From NCBI GenBank assembly GCA_023231265.1, contig JALNVT010000062.1, positions 1-11,776 on the forward strand: DNA of 11,776 nucleotides, written 5' to 3'. The position numbers were made by a program, and so were the translations under genes. Positions 1 through 6,265 of this stretch are shown here, piece by piece (within the stretch, counting starts at the first letter, position 1; the number at the start of each line of letters is the position of its first letter). The DNA comes from Sphaerochaetaceae bacterium. Lineage in GTDB: Bacteria; Spirochaetota; Spirochaetia; Sphaerochaetales; Sphaerochaetaceae. The notes beneath the pieces were generated by a model, which was given only the letters and a program-made list of their open reading frames with translations, searched no databases and had not been told where the DNA came from.

Positions 1-87
1 AAGAACATCTACACATCAAAAGGATTTGAAGAGAATTCAATCCCTCTTGATTTGAGTGACGAATCTTTTAAGGTAATAGAGCAATAA
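1..87 (+). CDS. 3' end of a plus-strand gene, possibly ApbE/FmnB-type FMN transferase (partial)
   Basis: Frame 1 is open from the first base to a TAA at 85-87 and encodes the last 28 residues of a protein that begins outside the window. The tail has an Ile-Tyr-Thr-Ser-Lys-Gly-Phe stretch followed by Leu-Asp-Leu-Ser-Asp-Glu-Ser-Phe-Lys. This resembles the usual C-terminal strand of ApbE-family flavin transferases, which often end with a Tyr-x-Thr-x-Gly-(Phe/Leu) stretch and a short acidic tail. ApbE covalently attaches FMN to secreted FMN_bind proteins such as the one at 1704-2990, so the context supports the reading. Only 28 residues are visible, so the identity is a guess. The gene converges on the minus-strand gene ending at 68, and the two overlap by 20 bases with no visible terminator between them. 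Confidence 0.5.
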   Translation, partial: KNIYTSKGFEENSIPLDLSDESFKVIEQ

Positions 88-688
88 AAGGTATCATGCT
101 TTTTGCTTGATCTGTGAAAAGTAGCACAAGAGAGAATATTACAGATATGTGGAGAATATGGACCAAAACATCCTTCTTTTCAACATATCTGCTCTGCTTT
201 GGCATTTCCTTCTGTCCATCTTCATTCTCATTAATATTCATAAGAAGCTGATCAATTGCTCCAATAAGAGGTTTCTTGTTCTCTATTTGGTGCCACTTTG
301 TAGTCAATCTGTCGAAATAATAAAATTGAAGAGATATTATTGCACCCAACTTACCAGGAATCTGTGGCCTTGCACTCATCATGTAGTGAGATGCATAGAT
401 GAAACTTATGAGAAGCAGTGCTTTGTTCGCTCCAATTTCAAGAGAACCCAATGTTATGGAATAAGATCCGATAGAGAAGAGCACCAATCCATTTGGTGAT
501 AGTGTGTGAGCAAGGGAGATTGTCACAAGCAATATTATATTTGGAAGGATACGAAACTTTCTTCCGCTTTTCGATGCCAATAGAATTATGAAAATGGTGA
601 TGCAAAATCGCAGAACTAAAGACTGCGATAGCATGAGCCCAACTATAATGAATGCTCCGCTGATGAGTCTCAGAGTTGAATATTTCAT
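68..688 (-). CDS. Polytopic membrane protein, possibly EcfT/CbiQ-like, in the EET operon
   Basis: The product has 206 residues. Hydrophobic segments lie at about 8-37, 49-75 and 88-105, and a last one at about 174-192 follows a polar, acidic loop (about 131-172). A Pro-Gly-Lys-Leu-Gly stretch near 111-115 and the segment around 73-105 loosely recall EcfT/CbiQ transmembrane subunits of energy-coupling-factor transporters, but the classic Ala-Arg-Gly coupling motifs are not visible, so the family is uncertain. The start is ATG at 688-686, preceded by an AAGGAG-type ribosome binding site; longer starts in the same frame lack one. This ATG overlaps the TGA of the EetB-like gene (ATGA at 688-685), which implies translational coupling. 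It is the third gene of the minus-strand operon. In Listeria an ECF module exports flavins for EET, which would fit, but this is inference. Confidence 0.7.
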   Translation of the reverse strand: MKYSTLRLISGAFIIVGLMLSQSLVLRFCITIFIILLASKSGRKFRILPNIILLVTISLAHTLSPNGLVLFSIGSYSITLGSLEIGANKALLLISFIYASHYMMSARPQIPGKLGAIISLQFYYFDRLTTKWHQIENKKPLIGAIDQLLMNINENEDGQKEMPKQSRYVEKKDVLVHILHISVIFSLVLLFTDQAKSMIPFIALLP

Positions 689-1212
689 ACTGCTTGCTCC
701 TTCAGTTGTGCATACCAAATACTTTTGGTTGTGAACTCACTGGCAAATAGTCCCAAGATTATGCTCGTTATCAATCCTGAGATAAGAAATAAAGGAGCAA
801 TTACATATGTAGCTTCTTTAAACAAAATGATACGACTCACAATCAACTGAGTTATTGTGCTTCCCAGCGCTCCGGTCAGACTGATACCAACTCTGCTGAC
901 CTTATCCTTGAAAAGTTTGTATGTCAAAAACATCAATATTGCACTGGATAGACTTCCTGCAAGTGAGAACAGTATTATATAGCTGAAGATGGTTCCGCTT
1001 ATCAATCCTTGTCCCAGCACTTTCAGTACAAGCAATAAAAAATACTCTCTATTTTTAAAGATTCCCAAAGAGAGAATCAGTGGAAGATTTGCCAGTCCAA
1101 GACGCATGAATGGAACAGGTTTTGGAATCATATATTCGATTGTTGAAAGAAAAAGAGTACATGCCGCAAATAGGGCAACAAGGTCAATTCTGACTTTAGA
1201 ATGAGATGTCAT
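685..1212 (-). CDS. eetB: Gx transporter family membrane protein (EetB-like)
   Basis: The product has 175 residues and is almost wholly membrane-embedded. Near residues 34-46 it has the Pro-Phe-Met-Arg-Leu-Gly-Leu-Ala-Asn-Leu-Pro stretch, and at 63-78 the Leu-Lys-x-Leu-Gly-Gln-Gly-Leu-Ile-Ser-Gly-Thr stretch. Both are characteristic of the Gx transporter family, often named heptaprenyl diphosphate synthase component I. In Listeria the homologue EetB sits with EetA in the EET locus and is needed for electron export; its exact biochemical role is not settled. I chose ATG at 1212 because AAGGAAG lies just upstream; a TTG at 1233 in the same frame is possible but lacks a comparable site. The start overlaps the end of the EetA-like gene by 17 bases, and its stop overlaps the next start. 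Confidence 0.85.
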   Translation of the reverse strand: MTSHSKVRIDLVALFAACTLFLSTIEYMIPKPVPFMRLGLANLPLILSLGIFKNREYFLLLVLKVLGQGLISGTIFSYIILFSLAGSLSSAILMFLTYKLFKDKVSRVGISLTGALGSTITQLIVSRIILFKEATYVIAPLFLISGLITSIILGLFASEFTTKSIWYAQLKEQAV

Positions 1213-1573
1213 CAGTTTCTTCCTTCTGGGCAATTTGCTGCTGCCCTTTTATTAAAATGAACACATCATTTGGAAGACAGGAGATCCATTCTCCAGGCTC
1301 ATCTATCCATCCAGATGTCACACATATTTGATTTTTACAGTCTGAAGAATGCACGTGCACTCTGTTGTTTGATATCTCTATAGTTGTGTCTCCGATAGGA
1401 CCTGTAAAGGAGGCTGTTGTATCCTCACTGAGATCATATACCCATTCTTTGTCATCAATTGTTACATGTACCTCTGGCTTTCCTGATACATTTGTGTAAA
1501 GAGTGAAGCTTATTATACAAATTGAGAGGAAGATGATGAATATAATTATATCCACAGGTGTTACTTTTTTCAT
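1196..1573 (-). CDS. eetA: NusG domain II-containing membrane-anchored protein (EetA-like)
   Basis: The product has 125 residues with a single N-terminal membrane helix at about 8-29 and an extracytoplasmic beta-rich domain. Residues 72-110 carry the NusG-domain-II signature: a His-Ser-Ser-Asp-Cys turn, Cys79-x4-Cys84, Gly-Trp-Ile, then Ile-Ser-Cys99-Leu-Pro-Asn. The three conserved cysteines could form a disulfide or a redox site. This small architecture beside a Gx transporter is the EetA/EetB pair of the Listeria EET locus. In this frame a stop lies five codons upstream, so ATG at 1573 is the only ATG start. It has almost no Shine-Dalgarno sequence, and a good promoter places the transcript start at or next to the ATG. 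It is first in the minus-strand operon and divergent from the lipoprotein gene. Confidence 0.82.
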   Translation of the reverse strand: MKKVTPVDIIIFIIFLSICIISFTLYTNVSGKPEVHVTIDDKEWVYDLSEDTTASFTGPIGDTTIEISNNRVHVHSSDCKNQICVTSGWIDEPGEWISCLPNDVFILIKGQQQIAQKEETDDISF

Positions 1574-1579
1574 AGATAA

Positions 1580-1608
1580 ATGGTATCAATTAAAAGAATT
1601 ATTGTCAA
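1580..1608 (-). promoter_or_regulatory. Predicted sigma70 promoter of the eetA operon
   Basis: Reading the minus strand, a perfect -35 TTGACA (1608-1603) is followed after 17 bases by TACCAT (1585-1580), which matches four of six -10 positions. The expected start, seven bases on, is the A of the eetA ATG at 1573, so the message may be leaderless. Confidence 0.45.
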
Positions 1609-1644
1609 AAGGATATTTATTCGATAATTTGATATCCATAGCTA

Positions 1645-1673
1645 TTGAACAACCCTCATTCTATCAATATACT
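1645..1673 (+). promoter_or_regulatory. Predicted sigma70 promoter of the FMN-binding lipoprotein gene
   Basis: TTGAAC (1645-1650) and TATACT (1668-1673) are separated by exactly 17 bases. The first matches four and the second five of six consensus positions. Transcription would start near 1680, giving a leader of about 24 bases that holds the AAGGAG site (1692-1697) before ATG 1704. Confidence 0.6.
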
Positions 1674-1703
1674 TTAATCCTATTCAATAACAAGGAGTTA
1701 AAA

Positions 1704-2990
1704 ATGAAAAGAAAGAATTTTCTATATATGGCATTATTAGTTGCCCTGATGATTGTTCCGTTGGTAGGTTGTCAAAAAGATGCTGAACCAGAAACAGCAG
1801 CTAAAACAGAAGCAAAGACTGAAGTACAGAAAGAGGTAACACCTGCTGATGTTTCCTATGAAGATGGAATCTACTTTGCTACTGAAGATACATATGCTTC
1901 AAATGGCTGGAAAACAGTTGTGACATTAGTTGTTAAAAACGGCAAGATCACAGAAGCTGATTGGAATGGTGCAAACGTAACTGCTGGACCTGAAAAGAAA
2001 CTAGTTTCTGAATCTGGTAATTATGGCATGAAGAACATTGCAAAATCACAGGGATACTGGCATGAAGAAGCTGAAAAAGCTGAGCAGTATTTAATTGATA
2101 CACAGGATCCTTCTGCAATCACATATAAAGATGCAGACGGTCATACTGATGATATTGCTGGAGTGAGCATTCATGTTTCAGATTTCTTTGAACTAGCACA
2201 GAAAGCATTGGCTGATGGTCCTGTTGGTAGAGGAATGTATGAAGACGGTGTTTATTTCATGGCTGATTCTGAATTCCAAGAGACAGGTTGGAAAGAATAT
2301 GTAGCTCTAACAGTAATCAACGGTTACATTGTTTCTGCTGATTGGTCTGCAGTTAACAAAATGGGTGAAGATAAAAAACTCTATGATGCTGCAGGTAAAT
2401 ACAACATGGTAGAATTTGGTGGAGCTCAAGCTGATTGGTCAGTTCAGGCTGCAAAAGCAGAGCAATATCTTCTTGATGTTCAAGATCCTACAAAAATTGA
2501 ATACAAAGATGAAGAAGGTCATACTGACGATATAGCAGGTGTTTCTGTTCACGTAAGTGGCTTGATGAATCTAGCAGATGCAGCTCTAAAAGCTGGTCCT
2601 GTAACAGTTGGTCCTTACAAAGATGGTGGCTACTACGCTTCTAGTGACGTTGAAGATAACGGCTGGAAGGATTATGTTTCATTGTTCGTAAAGAATGGTA
2701 ACATTGTTGAAGTTTATTGGTCAGCTCTCAATGCAGATGGTGAAGATAAACAAGAATTTGATAAAGCTGGTAACTACAACATGGTTAAGTTTGGCGGAGC
2801 TCAAGCTGATTGGTATGAACAAGCAGCTCTAGCAGAACAGAATCTTGTTGACACTCAAGATATCAATGCAGTCACATACAAAGATGACGAAGGTCACACT
2901 GATGATATTGCAGGTGTTTCAATCCACGTAAGTGGCTTCTATGAATTGGTTGCTGAAGCATTCAACAATGGTGTTGTAACTGTAGAATAA
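1704..2990 (+). CDS. pplA: Lipoprotein with three tandem FMN-binding repeats (PplA-like)
   Basis: The product has 428 residues. A lipoprotein signal peptide ends in Pro-Leu-Val-Gly-Cys23, followed by a Lys/Glu/Thr-rich linker (24-49). Three repeats follow at about 52-178, 179-304 and 305-428. Each starts Tyr-(Glu/Lys)-Asp-Gly, has a Gly-Trp-Lys strand, and ends with His-Thr-Asp-Asp-Ile-Ala-Gly-Val-Ser. By comparison with the ApbE flavinylation motif (Asp-x-x-Ser/Thr-Gly-Ala-Thr/Ser), the likely FMN-bearing residues are Ser155, Ser281 and Ser406. PplA of Listeria is a surface flavoprotein that carries electrons from the membrane quinone pool to external acceptors, and this protein probably does the same. 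ATG 1704 is chosen over a longer open frame from 1503 because it follows AAGGAG and starts the signal peptide. The gene has its own promoter and terminator and is divergent from eetA. Confidence 0.88.
   Translation: MKRKNFLYMALLVALMIVPLVGCQKDAEPETAAKTEAKTEVQKEVTPADVSYEDGIYFATEDTYASNGWKTVVTLVVKNGKITEADWNGANVTAGPEKKLVSESGNYGMKNIAKSQGYWHEEAEKAEQYLIDTQDPSAITYKDADGHTDDIAGVSIHVSDFFELAQKALADGPVGRGMYEDGVYFMADSEFQETGWKEYVALTVINGYIVSADWSAVNKMGEDKKLYDAAGKYNMVEFGGAQADWSVQAAKAEQYLLDVQDPTKIEYKDEEGHTDDIAGVSVHVSGLMNLADAALKAGPVTVGPYKDGGYYASSDVEDNGWKDYVSLFVKNGNIVEVYWSALNADGEDKQEFDKAGNYNMVKFGGAQADWYEQAALAEQNLVDTQDINAVTYKDDEGHTDDIAGVSIHVSGFYELVAEAFNNGVVTVE
1857..2987 (+). repeat. Three tandem in-gene repeats of about 125 codons (FMN_bind units)
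   Basis: The units start at 1857, 2238 and 2616 and are 127, 126 and 124 codons long. Units 2 and 3 are closest at DNA level. They share an exact GGAGCTCAAGCTGATTGG and a near-identical stretch before it encoding Tyr-Asn-Met-Val-(Glu/Lys)-Phe-Gly-Gly. Unit 1 is more diverged, which suggests that units 2 and 3 arose by the more recent duplication. Confidence 0.85.
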
Positions 2991-3014
2991 TTTCAAACGA
3001 ATTCGTTCGTAGAT

Positions 3015-3050
3015 AAAGGTCTTCATCTGTAAAAGGGTGAGGGCCTTTTT
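3015..3050 (+). terminator. Rho-independent terminator of the lipoprotein gene
   Basis: AAAGGTCTTCA (3015-3025) pairs with TGAGGGCCTTT (3038-3048) over 11 positions including two G-U pairs. The loop is 12 bases and the T-run spans 3046-3050. It starts 25 bases after the stop codon. Confidence 0.8.
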
Positions 3051-3424
3051 AATTATCAATTGTTTTGAATTTATCCAAAAGATTGCTTTCCAATTGAAAT
3101 ATAAATTGCATCTAAGAGATTATGAGGTGATGGAGATGATGGTGCTATTATTTTCTCGGCAGATGCAAGATAGATTCTGATTTATTAAAGAAGAGTGTCT
3201 TAAGAAATTCACTCAAGATGGAGATTAGGAGTATGTTTGGTATTTCATCATATCATTTGTTAAGAAGTTGTGAAGTCGGTTGTTTTGAATTCAAGCTCTC
3301 TTGCTGTCCTTTATGCAGTCCTCTCATTGCTCTCTTATCTCTGTTCTGTGTTATGGAGGAGGCCTCCTGAAAGATGGATACAGCATTTAAAATCATGATG
3401 AAAATATGTTGTTTATTCACCAAT

Positions 3425-3478
3425 AAAAAAGGTGGATGGGCAAGAGCTTTTCTCACCTAAATCCACCATTTATTTTTT
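3425..3478. terminator. Probable bidirectional terminator, mainly for dmkA
   Basis: GGTGGAT (3431-3437) and ATCCACC (3461-3467) form a perfect 7-bp stem with a 23-base loop. A6 at 3425-3430 gives a U-tract for minus-strand transcripts leaving dmkA, and T6 at 3473-3478 gives a weaker, offset tract for plus-strand reading. Confidence 0.65.
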
Positions 3479-3533
3479 GTTATGATTTGATAGTATCAAT
3501 TTCTATATCTAATCTGCTTTCATATCTCAAGTA

Positions 3534-4439
3534 TTAAAGAAAAGATATGATGAAACAGATGAAAATTATTGAGCTGTAATACATATGAACTTTTGTTGTG
3601 TTTCTTATTCCCAAGTTTTTAGCATTCATAACATTCTCAATAGCTCTGACAGCATAAGGAAGTGTTATAAAACTTATCAATGAATAAACTGGAAATAATC
3701 CCAGTATCACATAAACAATGGTGAGTACATATACTCCTACCATCAATGATACAAAAAGGATTTTGCTTGCAGTAGCTCCAATCTTTACTGTCATGGTTCC
3801 CATTGCAAATTTTTGGTCTCTAAGGAAATCTCTCATCTCATTGCTTATCATGAGTGCTGGAACCAATAGAGATGTTGGTAGACTGAGCAATATAGGAGTT
3901 ATGGAAAAAGATCCTGCTATTGCATAATAAGAGCCCAAACTCATAAGAGGTCCCATCAATATGAATGACAGTGGTACACCAAGTCCTCTTCTTTTGTAAA
4001 CAAATGGCTCTCCTGTGTATGCATAGGAACCAAAAACTCCGATCAATCCAATGACAAGCATCCACATATCAGTTATATAAATCAAATAAAGTCCGATGAG
4101 ACTTGCCAACATCAGAGCACCAATTCCGGAAAGAAAAACAAATACATCAAAATAGCTTCTCTCCATCTTCAAGAAAGTTATCGTTTTGGTTCCTTGAGGT
4201 GGATATTTGAAGCTTCCTTCAAAGAAGTCGTTGATCAAGTTTGCTCCAGCTTGAGATGCAAGACCTGCAATTGTGACTATGATAACAAGAAAGATCATAT
4301 AAGATGTACTGCGTCCTTCAAAATATCCATTGATATATGCTGCAATAATTCCGTATGTGGTGGCTGCAAATGCCAATGTGAGAGAGAAAACTCTCATTGC
4401 TATCCAATAGTTTTTAATCAGTGATTTAAAGTTTTTCAT
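3534..4439 (-). CDS. dmkA: UbiA-family prenyltransferase, DmkA/MenA-like (1,4-dihydroxy-2-naphthoate prenyltransferase)
   Basis: The product has 301 residues and about eight or nine membrane helices. The first UbiA motif is Asn70-Asp71-Phe-Phe-Glu74, where many MenA proteins have Asn-Asp-x-x-Asp. The second is Asn200-Glu-Met-Arg-Asp204-Phe-Leu-Arg-Asp208, followed by Met-Gly-Thr-Met-Thr-Val-Lys-Ile-Gly, which matches the usual Gly-Lys-x-Thr-x-x-x-Arg-x-Gly region. Such enzymes join a polyprenyl diphosphate to an aromatic acid at the membrane. Beside EET genes the natural candidate is DmkA, which makes demethylmenaquinone from DHNA. The start is ATG 4439, with AAGGAC about 13 bases upstream, a rather long spacing. 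It is transcribed alone towards the lipoprotein gene and divergently from the ABC importer. Other UbiA substrates cannot be excluded. Confidence 0.8.
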   Translation of the reverse strand: MKNFKSLIKNYWIAMRVFSLTLAFAATTYGIIAAYINGYFEGRSTSYMIFLVIIVTIAGLASQAGANLINDFFEGSFKYPPQGTKTITFLKMERSYFDVFVFLSGIGALMLASLIGLYLIYITDMWMLVIGLIGVFGSYAYTGEPFVYKRRGLGVPLSFILMGPLMSLGSYYAIAGSFSITPILLSLPTSLLVPALMISNEMRDFLRDQKFAMGTMTVKIGATASKILFVSLMVGVYVLTIVYVILGLFPVYSLISFITLPYAVRAIENVMNAKNLGIRNTTKVHMYYSSIIFICFIISFL

Positions 4440-4480
4440 GTATTTTTATAGGTCCTTCTTATTCTGTCAGTGGTATTAAG

Positions 4481-4509
4481 TTTGTATCATTGCATCTAGT
4501 TTAGGTCAA
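4481..4509 (-). promoter_or_regulatory. Predicted sigma70 promoter of dmkA
   Basis: On the minus strand TTGACC (4509-4504, five of six) and TACAAA (4486-4481, four of six) are 17 bases apart. The transcript would start near 4474, about 35 bases before the ATG. A perfect inverted repeat, TACCA-n3-TGGTA (4513-4525), lies just upstream of the -35 box and could be an operator. Confidence 0.45.
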
Positions 4510-4621
4510 GCCTACCAAACTGGTATGAACTGCAATTATTCTCTTTTTCAGCAGAGAATTAGATGAATTGTTTTCTTATGAGATACATCTGTATAACAAT
4601 GTGTTTTTGGCAATCTCTCAC

Positions 4622-4651
4622 TTGAACCCATGCAGCTTTTTAGTGTATTTT
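4622..4651 (+). promoter_or_regulatory. Possible promoter of the ABC importer operon
   Basis: TTGAAC (4622-4627) and TATTTT (4646-4651) are 18 bases apart, each matching four of six consensus positions. This is weak, and other AT-rich candidates exist nearby. A 6-bp hairpin, ATTCTC/GAGAAT (4538-4559), lies further upstream. No known riboswitch is recognisable in 4440-4682. Confidence 0.25.
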
Positions 4652-4682
4652 TAGATAAAACTTTATTTAATAAGGAAAAGAA

Positions 4683-5585
4683 ATGAGGGAAAAGTTAATT
4701 ACAATTGCATTGGTCATGATAAGTGCTGCAGCACTGTTTGCAAATGGTGTCAAAGAACAGCCAAAGTCTTTAAAGGTAGGTCTCATGCCTGCGGTAGATA
4801 TCGCTCCAATACTATTAGCTGAAAAAAATGGTTATTTTGAGGAGTTAGGCTTGGATGTTGAGATTCAGATTTATACCGATGCTCAGAACAGACAGACTGC
4901 ACTGCAGACAAATTCTATTGATGGTGCTATGACTGACATTGTTGCTTTGATTACAAATAATGCAGAAGGTTTTGACTTGAAAGGTGTTTTCTCAACAGAT
5001 GGTATGTTCCCACTTCTTGTCAATCCAAAGCATGTAGATGATAAAGATATAAAAGTTGGAACGATGGAAATCAGTGTCTCTAACTATCTTGTAGAGCAAT
5101 ATCTTGGTGATGATTATAACTATGAGAAGGTATATATAAATTCAATTCCTACACGATTGCAAGCCATCGCAACTGGAGATGTTGAGAGAGGTCTGATTCC
5201 TGAACCTGTTGCATCAATTGGTGAGATGAATGGTTTGGTTAAGGTTGTTTATGATGGAATTCCTGGTGAGAGTTTGGACATCATGGCATTCACAGGAAAA
5301 GCTATTTCTGAGAAAGCTGATTCAATTGAATTGTTCACAGAGGCTTATAAAAACGCAGTTGCAGATATTCAAAAAGATCCATCTTTAGCAAGAGATGTTT
5401 TGATGGAGAGCATATCTACATTACCACCACAGGTAAGAGATAAAATAACTCTCCCTGAATATAAAGATGCAACCTTGCCTTCAGATGCTTTCATCAATGA
5501 ATTGATTGATTGGACTGGTAATTTGGTTGGTAAGACATATGAAATCACTCCAGATGAAATTCTAGATAGAAGGTTTGTAAAGTAA
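4683..5585 (+). CDS. ABC transporter substrate-binding protein, NMT1/TauA/ThiY-like
   Basis: The product has 300 residues. The signal peptide (1-20) ends Ala-Ala-Leu-Phe-Ala, followed by Asn-Gly-Val-Lys-Glu and no lipobox cysteine, so it should be a soluble or spirochaete-style periplasmic protein. The mature part has the family pattern: Leu-Lys-Val-Gly-Leu-Met-Pro, Ala-Pro-Ile-Leu-Leu-Ala-Glu-Lys-Asn-Gly-Tyr-Phe, Gly-Leu-Asp-Val-Glu, and the Ile-Asp-Gly-Ala-Met-Thr-Asp turn. Relatives bind nitrate, sulfonates, pyrimidine thiamine precursors or other small molecules, and the sequence alone does not say which. ATG 4683 follows AAGGAAA (4672-4678). The stop overlaps the ATPase start (TAATG). 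Its divergent neighbour is the dmkA-like gene, which raises a quinone-precursor substrate as a hypothesis. Confidence 0.85.
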   Translation: MREKLITIALVMISAAALFANGVKEQPKSLKVGLMPAVDIAPILLAEKNGYFEELGLDVEIQIYTDAQNRQTALQTNSIDGAMTDIVALITNNAEGFDLKGVFSTDGMFPLLVNPKHVDDKDIKVGTMEISVSNYLVEQYLGDDYNYEKVYINSIPTRLQAIATGDVERGLIPEPVASIGEMNGLVKVVYDGIPGESLDIMAFTGKAISEKADSIELFTEAYKNAVADIQKDPSLARDVLMESISTLPPQVRDKITLPEYKDATLPSDAFINELIDWTGNLVGKTYEITPDEILDRRFVK

Positions 5586-6265
5586 TGATAAAAATAGAGA
5601 GGGCTTCTTTTGATTATGGTCCAACAAATGTTTTCAAAGATTTGAACATAAAAATTGAGCAGACGGACAATATCAGTATCGTTGGTCACAGTGGCTGTGG
5701 TAAAACAAGTCTTCTCTACTGCATCAAGGGTCTCAAGGAGCTTTCAGAGGGTTCCATAATTCTAGAGGGAATAACTCAAAAAGATATCGGTATTCTTTTT
5801 CAGGAAGATAGACTTCTGCCTTGGAAAACCGTAAAGAAAAATATCTTGTTGGGCTTGGATAAGGATTTACCTGTCCAAAAGTACATAGATATGGTTGGCC
5901 TCAAGGGGCACGAAGATAAATATCCATCGCAGTTGAGCGGTGGAGAGAGACAGAGAGTTGCTCTAGCTCGTGTTTTAATTCGACAACCAAAGGTTCTGCT
6001 TTTGGATGAGCCAACTGCCAATCTGGATGAATTGACCAAGGAATCCCTTCAAGATAGCATTCTTGAGGTGTCAAATGAGCTAGGTATGAGCTTGATTCTT
6101 GTAACTCATCACATAGAAGAAGCTGTTTATATGGGTGATAGAGTGTTCATGTTTGGTGATGAATTCAAAGAGATTGATACCAAAGGAAACGACAGGTTGT
6201 CAGAAAAATATTTTAATAGCGTAAGAGAAGTGAGACTTGAATTGAAAGGAAGAGGTGATGAATAA
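5585..6265 (+). CDS. ABC transporter ATP-binding protein, TauB/SsuB/ThiZ-like
   Basis: The product has 226 residues with a full set of ABC motifs: Walker A Gly34-His-Ser-Gly-Cys-Gly-Lys40-Thr, Q-loop Gln73 within Leu-Phe-Gln-Glu-Asp-Arg-Leu-Leu-Pro-Trp, signature Leu117-Ser-Gly-Gly-Glu, Walker B with Glu142 in Leu-Leu-Leu-Asp-Glu-Pro, D-loop Asn-Leu-Asp (146-148) and H-loop His175. The Gln-Glu-Asp-Arg-Leu-Leu-Pro-Trp stretch is typical of the nitrate/sulfonate/taurine importer subfamily. It should drive import through the permease encoded next. ATG 5585 shares one base with the preceding stop, so translation is probably coupled. The gene ends inside the permease start region. Confidence 0.93.
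   Translation: MIKIERASFDYGPTNVFKDLNIKIEQTDNISIVGHSGCGKTSLLYCIKGLKELSEGSIILEGITQKDIGILFQEDRLLPWKTVKKNILLGLDKDLPVQKYIDMVGLKGHEDKYPSQLSGGERQRVALARVLIRQPKVLLLDEPTANLDELTKESLQDSILEVSNELGMSLILVTHHIEEAVYMGDRVFMFGDEFKEIDTKGNDRLSEKYFNSVREVRLELKGRGDE

Larger units (their letters stand above)
2991..3533. other. 543-bp stretch without a supported gene
   Basis: It lies between the convergent ends of the lipoprotein gene and the prenyltransferase gene. It holds a terminator at each side (3015-3050 and 3431-3478), a perfect 12-bp palindrome AACGAATTCGTT (2996-3007) and a perfect 10-bp palindrome GGAGGCCTCC (3358-3367). A 67-codon minus-strand open frame at 3253-3456 starts with GTG inside the terminator hairpin and has no recognisable motif, so I do not call it. 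Between about 3060 and 3420 I see nothing else I can name. Confidence 0.7.

Noticed and set aside
149..499. Plus-strand open frame of 116 codons
   Set aside because: It lies antisense inside the coupled minus-strand membrane protein gene, has no ribosome binding site or recognisable motif, and its composition is that of a shadow frame.
1503..1703. N-terminal extension of the FMN-binding lipoprotein frame
   Set aside because: It overlaps the start of eetA and the divergent promoters. The ribosome binding site and lipoprotein signal clearly begin at 1704.
3253..3456. Minus-strand open frame of 67 codons in the intergenic stretch
   Set aside because: It starts with GTG inside the terminator hairpin and shows no domain, signal peptide or coherent composition.
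4560..4660. TPP riboswitch upstream of the ThiY-like binding protein
   Set aside because: A TGAGA and a TTGAACCC are present, but the conserved CTGATCTGG-type helix and the closing stem are absent, so the resemblance is probably chance.
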